Positions 13,498 to 20,925 of a stretch of 64,000 nt of DNA are shown here, in pieces. Both the position numbers and the translations under genes were made by a program. Under the pieces are notes generated by a model. It did no database searches and was not told the DNA's origin. It saw only the letters and a program-made list of their open reading frames with translations. Origin of the DNA: Streptomyces sp. NBC_00271 (lineage in GTDB: Bacteria; Actinomycetota; Actinomycetes; Streptomycetales; Streptomycetaceae); NCBI RefSeq assembly GCF_036178845.1, contig NZ_CP108070.1, positions 5,766,001 to 5,830,000 of the forward strand, written 5' to 3'. The number at the start of each line of letters is the position of its first letter. Position 1 is the stretch's first letter.

Positions 13498-14121
13498 TGT
13501 TTTCCCGTAATCGGGACGACACCACGAGAGCGGAACCAAGGAGAGGAATAATCCCCCCGGTTCACAGCGTCCTCGCTGTGCGCCTGCCAGGCAGTGCCCG
13601 GCAGGACTTTTTCAAAGGAACCTCGCCCCAGCCGATCGGCCGGAGACGGGGTATCAACATATCTGGCGTTGATTTTTGGCACGCTGTTGAGTTCTCAAGG
13701 AACGGACGCTTCCTTTGTACTCACCCTCTCGGGCTTTCCTCCGGGCGCTTCCCTTCGGTCCTGCTGTCTTGCTTTGTTCTTGCGTTCCGACTCTATCAGA
13801 CCGTTTCCCGATCCGATTTCCTCGGTGCTTTCCAGGTTTCCGCTTTCGCGTTTCCCTTTCCGGCGGTTCCGACTCTATCAGATCCTTTCGGGCCTGATTC
13901 CCAGTCAGCGGGGCTTGTCTTCCAGGCCCTTGGGCCGTTCCGACGTCCCAAACTTTAGCGGATCCTCTCGGCAGTTCCTAATCGGACCGCCGTGCCCCAA
14001 TCGAATTGAATTCGGGCACGCCGAATTCACCCGTTTGGGAGATCGTGCTGATGGTTGGGGTGCCGCTTCTGCGGCGGAGGTGCTACCGCAGAACCGTTAC
14101 GGCCCCGTGGCAACTCGAAGA
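13498..14121 (-). promoter_or_regulatory. rRNA operon leader with probable tandem inner promoters
   Basis: About 620 bases of leader with no gene. On the minus strand TTGAGAACTCAACAGCGTG (about 13684-13702) is a boxA-like antitermination and processing element. Two near-identical blocks, TCTGATAGAGTCGGAA, have possible -10 hexamers TAGAGT at 13872-13877 and 13790-13795. A third related block has TAAAGT at 13952-13957. The -35 regions of these three are poor, so each promoter assignment is tentative. Tandem promoters are usual for Streptomyces rRNA operons. Confidence 0.6.
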
Positions 14122-14150
14122 ACCTTACGGATCCGTCAAGGCGGTGTCAA
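14122..14150 (-). promoter_or_regulatory. Distal rRNA promoter (P1)
   Basis: On the minus strand there is a perfect TTGACA -35 (14145-14150), a 17-base spacer and TAAGGT as -10 (14122-14127). Transcription would start near 14115 and run toward 16S. A second TTGACA lies 11 bases further upstream. This is the best consensus housekeeping promoter seen in the window. Confidence 0.75.
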
Positions 14151-14169
14151 CCGTCTCTGTCAAGATCTT

Positions 14170-14730
14170 TTAATCGAGGTCGCTGAGCCGGCCGCCCGCG
14201 TCCGGCTGGGCGTGCTCCACGCGTCGTAGGAGGCGCGTCAGAACCTCGCCGAGTACACCGCGCTCGTCGGCGGACAGGTCCTGGAGGAGGTCCTCCTCGA
14301 AGACCGTGGCGAGACGCATGGCCTCCAGCCACTTCTCGCGCCCCTCGTCCGTGAGCTCCACGATCACGCGGACACGGTTCGACTCGTCGCGCTCCCGGGT
14401 GACCAGACCCTCCGCGACCATCCGGTCGATCCGGTGGGTCATCGCGGCCGGGGTCAGGCCCAGCCGCTTGGCGAGCTCACTGGGGCCCATCCGGTACGGC
14501 TCGCCGGCCAGGACGAGGGCCTTGAGCACCTCCCACTCGGCGTTGCTGATGCCGAGGGTGGCGGTCTGGCGGCCGTAGGCGACGTTCATCCGGCGGTTGA
14601 GGCGGCCGAGGGCCGCCACGATCTTCTCGACCTGGGGGTCGAGGTCCCGGAACTCGCGCTGGTAGGCGGCGATCTGTTCGTCGAGTGTCGGCTCGGTTGT
14701 CGGCGCAGTGAGGCCGGGGGTGTCGCCCAT
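14170..14730 (-). CDS. MarR-family transcriptional regulator
   Basis: A 186-residue winged-helix regulator with a MarR core. It shows an N-terminal dimerisation helix, a NAEWEVLKALVLAGEPYRMGPSELA helix-turn-helix entry and a recognition helix around TPAAMTHRIDRM. The wing is LVTRERDESNRVRVIVELT, with the D-x-R-x3 pattern typical of the family. It is divergent from the MFS transporter gene, with 132 bases between the starts, and an inverted repeat lies in that interval. It most likely represses the transporter and itself, with release by a small aromatic or lipophilic ligand; the ligand is unknown. Confidence 0.9.
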   Translation of the reverse strand: MGDTPGLTAPTTEPTLDEQIAAYQREFRDLDPQVEKIVAALGRLNRRMNVAYGRQTATLGISNAEWEVLKALVLAGEPYRMGPSELAKRLGLTPAAMTHRIDRMVAEGLVTRERDESNRVRVIVELTDEGREKWLEAMRLATVFEEDLLQDLSADERGVLGEVLTRLLRRVEHAQPDAGGRLSDLD

Positions 14731-14769
14731 GTCCGAAGTATCGCATGGGCTCGCTTGGCATTGAAGTCC

Positions 14770-14788
14770 TTGAAGCTGTACAGTTCAA
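14770..14788. promoter_or_regulatory. Probable MarR operator
   Basis: TTGAA (14770-14774) and TTCAA (14784-14788) flank a CTGTACAG palindrome. Together they make a 19-base near-perfect inverted repeat in the divergent MarR/MFS promoter region. Its length and symmetry suit a MarR dimer. Confidence 0.5.
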
Positions 14789-14862
14789 CATCTAACTTTA
14801 GCTTCGAAGTCTTCAGGCCTGCATCCATGCGCGCCGAGGCATCACGACCAAGGCAGGTGAAA

Positions 14863-16152
14863 GTGACCAGGGCGATGGGCGCAGCGATGCGCCGGATCCA
14901 CGTGGGCAACGCACTCGGAGCGTTCGGGCTCGGCTTTACCGTCCCCTTTCTCTACGTCTATGTGGCGCAGGTACGGGGACTCGGCTCCATGACGGCGGGC
15001 CTCGTACTCGCCGTCTTCGCCGTGGCCGCTCTCGTGGTGCTGCCGTTCGCCGGACGGGCCATCGTCCTGCGCGGCCCGCTGCCGGTCCTGCTCACCGCCC
15101 TGGTCACCGCCGCCATCGGGGCACTGAGCCTGGGGCTCGCGAGCAACGCCACGGCCGTACTGCTGTCGGCGGCGGCGCTCGGTGCGGGACAAGCGGTCAT
15201 GCAGCCGGCGCTGGCGACGATGATCGTGGACTGCTCGACGGCGGACACCCGGTCGCGCGCCTTCGCGACTCAGTTCTTCCTGCAGAACCTCGGGCTCGGC
15301 GTGGGTGGCCTGATCGGCGGCCACATCGTCGACACGACCCGCGCGAGTTCGTTCACGCTGCTGTTCGCGATCGAGGCGGCGATGTTCCTGGTGCTGGTCG
15401 TGATCATGGCGACCGTACGGGTGCCGCACGCGCCGCGGATCGAGGGGGACGCGCCGCAGGCCGAGGGCGGCAGCTGGAAGCAACTGCTGGGCAACCGGGC
15501 CATGGTGCAGCTGTCCGTGCTGGGCTTCGTGCTGTTCTTCGCCTGCTACGGGCAGTTCGAGTCGGGGCTGTCCGCGTACGGCGTCGAGGCGGCGGGGATC
15601 TCGACCTCCGCGCTCGGTACGGCGATGGCGGCGAACACGGCGATGATCGTGGTGGCGCAGTTCGCGGTGCTGAAGTTCGTCGAGCGCCGGAAGCGGTCGC
15701 GGGTGATCGCGGCGGTGGGCCTCATCTGGGCCGTGGCGTGGCTGGCCGCCGGATACGCGGGGCTGGGACACGGCAGCCAGACGATGGCGACGGCGGCGTT
15801 CGTCTCGACGTACGCGCTGTTCGGACTCGGCGAGGCGATGCTGTCGCCGACGGTCGCGCCGCTGGTCGCGGATCTCGCGCCGACGGGACTGGCCGGCCAG
15901 TACAACTCCGCCTTCGCCCTGGTGAAGCAGCTCGCGCTGGCGGTCGGTCCGGCGGTGGGCGGTCCGATGGGGGCCTCGCTGCACGGTCCGTACGTCGTGA
16001 CGTTTCTGCTCTTCTCGCTCGGCATCACGTTCCTGGCGCTGCGGCTCGGGCGGCAGCTCAGCCCCGTACAGAACCAGCCGTGGCTGGCGACGAGCCGGGT
16101 GGTGGCTCAGGGCGGGGCGGCACCCGCGGAGCCGGTGCGGGCGAGCGCCTGA
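14863..16152 (+). CDS. MFS transporter
   Basis: About 429 residues with twelve hydrophobic helices and major-facilitator features: an N-terminal GNALGAFGLGFTVPFLYVYV helix, LVLAVFAVAALVVLPFAGRAI with the loop 2-3 region, and symmetrical halves around residue 200. It is likely a drug or metabolite efflux pump; the substrate is unknown. The GTG at 14863 is preferred because AGGCAGG sits six bases upstream. ATG 14875 and ATG 14827 are alternatives. It is divergent from a MarR repressor gene, a common arrangement for inducible efflux. An imperfect hairpin follows the stop. Confidence 0.87.
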   Translation: MTRAMGAAMRRIHVGNALGAFGLGFTVPFLYVYVAQVRGLGSMTAGLVLAVFAVAALVVLPFAGRAIVLRGPLPVLLTALVTAAIGALSLGLASNATAVLLSAAALGAGQAVMQPALATMIVDCSTADTRSRAFATQFFLQNLGLGVGGLIGGHIVDTTRASSFTLLFAIEAAMFLVLVVIMATVRVPHAPRIEGDAPQAEGGSWKQLLGNRAMVQLSVLGFVLFFACYGQFESGLSAYGVEAAGISTSALGTAMAANTAMIVVAQFAVLKFVERRKRSRVIAAVGLIWAVAWLAAGYAGLGHGSQTMATAAFVSTYALFGLGEAMLSPTVAPLVADLAPTGLAGQYNSAFALVKQLALAVGPAVGGPMGASLHGPYVVTFLLFSLGITFLALRLGRQLSPVQNQPWLATSRVVAQGGAAPAEPVRASA

Positions 16153-16175
16153 CGGAGGCTCGTACGACGTGCGTA

Positions 16176-16211
16176 CGACGGCTGTCACCACGTTTCACCG
16201 TGGCGGCAGCC
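16176..16211. terminator. Imperfect hairpin between converging MFS and phosphatase genes
   Basis: Arms 16176-16190 and 16197-16211 pair over two blocks (ACGGCTG/CAGCCGT and CCACG/CGTGG) with a three-base internal mismatch. The position between two converging stops suggests a bidirectional terminator. There is no T-run. Confidence 0.5.
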
Positions 16212-16252
16212 GTCTCCTGTTTCTCAGAGAACACACACCCGGGGGCAGGGGG

Positions 16253-17908
16253 TCAGCCGGCGGCGCGGGGTAGGGCGAACTCGCACCAGACCGCCTTTCC
16301 TCCGCCGGGCGTACGCCGCGACCCCCAACCGGAAGCGATCGTCGCGACGATCGCGATACCACGGCCGGCCTCGTCGGCGGGCTCGGCGCGACGCCGACGC
16401 GGCAGATGGTCGTCGCCGTCGGTGACCTCGATGATGAGGCGGCGGTCGGTACGGCGCAGCCGAAGGCGCATCGGCGGGGTGCCGTGCTGGAGGGAGTTGG
16501 CGACCAGCTCGCTGGTGGCGAGGACGCCGAGATCATGGAGGTCGGACGGGAAACGCCAGCTCGTCAGCACGCCGGAGGCGAAGGCACGCGCGCGGGGAGC
16601 CGCTTCCACCCCGCCCAGCAGCTCCAGGGCCGCGTTGCGGAAGAGCTCTCCGTCGGGGCCCGTACGGGCGGGGTGCTGGAGGACGAGGACGGCCACGTCG
16701 TCGTCGTGGTCGGCGGTGACGCCCGCGGAGCGGACAAGGCGGTCGCAGACGACCTGGGGCGTGCCCGTCGCCCCCGCGAGGGCGCGCTCCAGGGACGCGA
16801 TCCCCTCGTCGAGGTCCTCGTTGCGGCGCTCGACCAGGCCGTCGGTGTAGAGGACGGCCGTGGAGCCGGGGCCCAGCGGGACCGAGCCCGAGGAGTGCAT
16901 CCAGCCGCCGGTGCCGAGCGGTGGTCCGGTGGGTTCGTCGGCGCGGATCACGGTGCCGTTCTCGTCGCGGACGAGGATCGGGAGGTGGCCCGCAGAGGCG
17001 TACACGAGCCGCCCCTCGTTGGGGTCGTGGACGGCGTACGCGCAGGTGGCGATCTGGTTGGCGTCGATCTCCGTGGCGAGTCCGTCGAGGAGTTGCAGGA
17101 CCTCGTGCGGGGGCAGGTCGAGGCGGGCGTACGCGCGTACGGCGGTGCGCAGTTGCCCCATGACGGCCGCGGCCCGCACTCCGCGGCCCATCACGTCGCC
17201 GATGACGAGCGCGGTGCGGCCGCCGCCGAGGGTGATCACGTCGTACCAGTCGCCGCCGACCGCGGCCTCGGTGCCGCCGGGCTGGTAGGTGGCGGCGACG
17301 CGCAGGTCGTCGGGTTCTTCCAGCTCCTGGGGGAGCAGGGAGCGCTGGAGGGTGACGGCGGTCTCGCGCTGGCGGCGCTCGCTGGCGCGCAGTCGCTCGG
17401 CGGCCTCGGCGTGGTCGGTGACGTCGGTGGCGAAGACGAGTACGCCGCCGTCCTGGCCGTCCGGGGTGGCGTCGACGGGCGTGCAGGTGAAGGTGTACGA
17501 GCGGCCGCCGGGCGCTTTGCGGGACTTGACCGTGCGCGGCTTGGCGCTGCGCAGCACCTGGTCGAGGAGCGGGAGCAGGCCGATCTCCGCGAGCTCGGGC
17601 AGCGCCTCGCGTGCGGGTTCGCCGACGGGTCGGGCGCCGAAGGCCGCCACATAGGCGTCGTTGACGTAGGCCACGCGGTGGTCGTGGCCGTGCACGAGGG
17701 CGACGAGGGCCGGGACGCGGTCGAGGACCTCGCGCACGGGCAGGTCGTCGACTGCGGGGACGGGCGGCGCGTCGTCGGTCAGCTGCTCGCCGCGGGCCGC
17801 AGGCACGGAGCCCTCGCCTCGACGGTCCGGGGAGGCCGTGTGTTCGGTCCGCGCCGCGGTGCGGCGCTGCGTTCCGGGGAGCCGGGCGCTCCAGCGGGTG
17901 AAGTTCAC
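16253..17908 (-). CDS. PAS-SpoIIE phosphatase-HATPase regulator (RsbU/RsbW type)
   Basis: A 551-residue cytoplasmic regulator. A PAS-like sensor (about 55-170) is followed by a short coiled-coil linker (about 168-190). The PP2C/SpoIIE serine phosphatase domain (about 195-410) has GGDWYD (218-223) and GDVMGRG (237-243), whose Asp residues bind metal. A C-terminal HATPase_c anti-sigma kinase-like domain (about 425-551) has ELVANSLQHG and an ATP-lid remnant GRGIAIV. Such proteins control anti-anti-sigma factors through opposing kinase and phosphatase activities. The GTG at 17908 is chosen because AAGGA precedes it by five bases; the longer open frame to 18109 is low-complexity. Confidence 0.85.
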   Translation of the reverse strand: MNFTRWSARLPGTQRRTAARTEHTASPDRRGEGSVPAARGEQLTDDAPPVPAVDDLPVREVLDRVPALVALVHGHDHRVAYVNDAYVAAFGARPVGEPAREALPELAEIGLLPLLDQVLRSAKPRTVKSRKAPGGRSYTFTCTPVDATPDGQDGGVLVFATDVTDHAEAAERLRASERRQRETAVTLQRSLLPQELEEPDDLRVAATYQPGGTEAAVGGDWYDVITLGGGRTALVIGDVMGRGVRAAAVMGQLRTAVRAYARLDLPPHEVLQLLDGLATEIDANQIATCAYAVHDPNEGRLVYASAGHLPILVRDENGTVIRADEPTGPPLGTGGWMHSSGSVPLGPGSTAVLYTDGLVERRNEDLDEGIASLERALAGATGTPQVVCDRLVRSAGVTADHDDDVAVLVLQHPARTGPDGELFRNAALELLGGVEAAPRARAFASGVLTSWRFPSDLHDLGVLATSELVANSLQHGTPPMRLRLRRTDRRLIIEVTDGDDHLPRRRRAEPADEAGRGIAIVATIASGWGSRRTPGGGKAVWCEFALPRAAG

Positions 17909-18150
17909 CGAATCCTTGCCTCGTGATTGTCGTCTCCGGTCGGCTCCGGAATCCGGCCGGGGGTCCGGCCCGCGGCCGGAGCCACTGGAGCGCTGCCTCC
18001 CTGATCGGAACCCGGGAAATGCGGCGCTGGGGAAGAAGCCTGTGGGTGCGGATGAGCGAACCGTCGGCCCGCCCAAGGTCGGGACCAGTCTGGCCGACCG
18101 GTCCGCCATCCGTCAGACGCCTGCCTGATCGGTGGAGTTCCTGGGTCCGG

Positions 18151-19530
18151 TCAGGACGACCCCTTCGGGTCGAGCTTCGGGTCGATAGGATGCTTTCCAC
18201 CGGCCGCGAGTTCGAACTCCGCTCGAGGATGTTCGAGCGATCCGAGAGACACGATCTCCCTTTTGAAGAGCCCCGCCAAGGTCCATTCTGCGAGTACGCG
18301 GGCCTTGCGGTTGAAGGTCGGGACCCTGCTCAGGTGGTAGACGCGGTGCATGAACCAGGCAGGATAGCCCTTCAGCTTGCGCCCGTAGACGTGTGCGACA
18401 CCCTTGTGCAGCCCGAGGGACGCGACCGAGCCGACGTACTTGTGGGAGTACGTCTCCAGGGGCTCCTCGCGCAGGGAGTGGGCGATGTTGTCGCCGAGGA
18501 CCTTGGCCTGGCGTACCGCGTGCTGGGCGTTGGGCGCGGTCTCCTTGCCGGGCTCCCCTGCGGTGACGTCGGGGACGGCGGCGGCGTCTCCCGCCGCCCA
18601 CGCGTGCGGGGCGCCGTCCACGGTCAGTTCCGCAGTGCACTTGAGGCGGCCGCGCCCGTTGAGAGGGAGGTCGGTGGCGGCCAGGATCGGGTGCGGTTTC
18701 ACGCCGGCGGTCCACACGACCGTGCGCGTGGGGAAGCGGGCGCCGTCGCTGAGGACGGCGATCCGGTCCGCGCAGGAGTCGAGGCGGGTTTCGAGGCGTA
18801 CGTCGATGTTGCGGCGGCGCAGCTGGGTGACCGTGTACTTGCCCATCTCCTCGCCGACCTCGGGGAGGATGCGGTTGGAGGCCTCGACGAGGATCCACTT
18901 CATGTCGTCGGCGTTGACGTTGTGGTAGTAGCGGGCGGCGTAGCGGGCCATGTCCTCGAGTTCGCCGAGCGCCTCCACACCCGCGTAACCGCCTCCTACG
19001 AAGACGAAGGTCAGGGCGGCGTCGCGGATCGCGGGGTCGCGGGTGGAGGAGGCGATGTCCATCTGCTCGATGACGTGGTTGCGCAGCCCGATGGCCTCTT
19101 CGATGGTCTTGAAGCCGATGGCGTAGTCGGCGAGTCCGGGGATCGGGAGGGCGCGTGAGACCGAGCCGGGGGCGAGGACGAGCTCGTCGTACGTCATCTG
19201 TTCCGTGCCCGCGCCCTCCTCGGCGGTGGCGAGCGTGCTGAGCGTCGCGGTGCGCTTGGCGTGGTCGATGCTGTGGGCCTCGCCGACCACGATCCGGCAC
19301 CGGTCGAGGACCCTGCGCAGCGGGACCACCACGTGGCGCGGCGAGATCAGGCCCGCGGCGGCTTCGGGAAGGAACGGCTGATAAGTCATATAGGGGTCGG
19401 GGGAGACGACGGTGATCTCGACCTCGCCCCGATCCAGTTCCGGCTTCAACTTTCGTTGGAGGCGCAGGGCGGTGTACATCCCGACGTAGCCGCCGCCGAC
19501 GATGAGAATGCGCACAGGTTCCTTCACCAT
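18151..19530 (-). CDS. ndh: Type II NADH dehydrogenase-like FAD oxidoreductase
   Basis: A 459-residue two-dinucleotide-fold flavoprotein. An N-terminal FAD-binding ILIVGGGYVGMYTALRL motif is followed by YMTYQPFLPEAAAG, a signature of NDH-2. A second Rossmann motif, FVFVGGGYAGVEALGEL (NADH), comes later, then TVVWTAGVKPHP and a VWAAGDAAAVPDVT-like FAD motif. A basic, hydrophobic C-terminal segment probably anchors it at the membrane face. It would oxidise NADH and reduce menaquinone without pumping protons. ATG 19530 is used; GTG 19542, four codons upstream, also has a fair ribosome site. The gene is divergent from a TetR regulator gene, 375 bases from start to start. Confidence 0.85.
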   Translation of the reverse strand: MVKEPVRILIVGGGYVGMYTALRLQRKLKPELDRGEVEITVVSPDPYMTYQPFLPEAAAGLISPRHVVVPLRRVLDRCRIVVGEAHSIDHAKRTATLSTLATAEEGAGTEQMTYDELVLAPGSVSRALPIPGLADYAIGFKTIEEAIGLRNHVIEQMDIASSTRDPAIRDAALTFVFVGGGYAGVEALGELEDMARYAARYYHNVNADDMKWILVEASNRILPEVGEEMGKYTVTQLRRRNIDVRLETRLDSCADRIAVLSDGARFPTRTVVWTAGVKPHPILAATDLPLNGRGRLKCTAELTVDGAPHAWAAGDAAAVPDVTAGEPGKETAPNAQHAVRQAKVLGDNIAHSLREEPLETYSHKYVGSVASLGLHKGVAHVYGRKLKGYPAWFMHRVYHLSRVPTFNRKARVLAEWTLAGLFKREIVSLGSLEHPRAEFELAAGGKHPIDPKLDPKGSS

Positions 19531-19904
19531 CCCATGACGCACCCCGCTCTTGAGTTTGTCCACAGGCTCGACAATTTGTGTGACCGACGGCCGGGGGCCC
19601 GAGGGGTTGCCCTGTTTGCCGGAGTACGGGAAGAGTGCGCAGGTCAGAGGGGGTACCCAGGGGGATCGGAGGGGGCGTAATCGGGAGGTACCCGACCCGT
19701 ACTCCGATCGGGGGGCGCTCCGTGCGGAACCTGCCCCTTCTGAATTGACCCCCACTCAACTATGTTCGTGTGTCGACGGGGTGTAGGGGGATGCGCTCGA
19801 CGAGTCCGCACGACGGGTTCGTGAATCAAGCTTGTTCCGCTCGCTCCGGCTTCCAATGGCGGGGAGAGTCTCCGGGGGGAGACGTCATTACCGGGGGAAC
19901 GCTT

Positions 19905-20684
19905 ATGCACATTCAGGATGCTCATTGGTCTTCCGCGTCTGCCATCACGTCCGGTGGCACGGTCGGCGCGGCAACGGGCGGCAATGGCCGCGGTCCGGTG
20001 GACGGATCGCGGACGACGCCGCTACGGGTGGACGCACAGCGCAATCTGGAGCACGTACTGCGCGCGGCGCGCGAGGTCTTCGGCGAGCTGGGGTACGGCG
20101 CGCCGATGGAGGACGTCGCGCGGCGCGCCCGGGTCGGCGTCGGCACGGTGTACCGGCGCTTCCCGAGCAAGGACGTCCTGGTCCGTCGGATAGCCGAGGA
20201 GGAGACCTCCCGGCTGACCGACCAGGCGCGCGCGGCGCTCGGTCAGGAGGACGAGCCGTGGTCGGCGCTCTCGCGCTTCCTGCGCACGTCGGTGGCCTCG
20301 GGTGCCGGGCGGCTGCTGCCGCCGCAGGTGCTGCGGGTCGGCGTCGCGGAGGAGGGGCCCTCGGCGGACGAGGCGCGGGTGCCGCAGCAGCGGTCCCAGC
20401 TCGCCCCCGAGCTCCGGCTCGTCGAGCAGCGGTCGGCGCCCGAGGAGGAGGCCATGGCCTCGGTGGCCGACGACGCCGGTGCGGCCGCGCTGCTCGACGT
20501 GGTGGGTCGGCTGGTGGATCGGGCGCGCGCGGCGGGCGAGCTGCGGGCGGACGTGACCGTGGCGGACGTACTGCTGGTCATAGCCACGGCGGCGCCCTCG
20601 CTGCCGGATGCCGTCCAGCAGGCCGCGGCCTCGGCCCGGCTGCTGGACATCCTGCTGGAGGGGCTGCGCTCGCGGCCGGTGTGA
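19905..20684 (+). CDS. TetR-family transcriptional regulator
   Basis: A 259-residue protein. After a low-complexity N-terminal 40 residues comes a standard TetR helix-turn-helix (about 45-95: AAREVFGELGYGAPMEDVARRARVGVGTVYRRFPSKDVL). The ligand-binding helical domain resembles the SbtR-like C-terminal group. GGGGGAA sits seven bases before ATG 19905. It is divergent from the NDH-2 gene, so it may control that gene, itself or the following sigma factor. The effector is unknown. Confidence 0.88.
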   Translation: MHIQDAHWSSASAITSGGTVGAATGGNGRGPVDGSRTTPLRVDAQRNLEHVLRAAREVFGELGYGAPMEDVARRARVGVGTVYRRFPSKDVLVRRIAEEETSRLTDQARAALGQEDEPWSALSRFLRTSVASGAGRLLPPQVLRVGVAEEGPSADEARVPQQRSQLAPELRLVEQRSAPEEEAMASVADDAGAAALLDVVGRLVDRARAAGELRADVTVADVLLVIATAAPSLPDAVQQAAASARLLDILLEGLRSRPV

Positions 20685-20925
20685 CGGCGGCCGGGGTGAC
20701 GGAGTCCGAGATGACGTTGTTCGGAGTCCGCTCATTCCGGCCGTGGCGCAACTGCCTTGTGGGGAGCGTTTATTGACTATTCCCCAAACGGGTGACCACT
20801 AGTGCTGTCGTGTGGCAAGTCCCCACGGACGAGTGGTTGGTCCGTGCGGTGGGGTCCCGTCCCTGAAGCGTGTGGCACTCTGTCCCGGTATTCGGGTCCG
20901 AGTGTGCAGGCGGGGGCTTTCCGCG

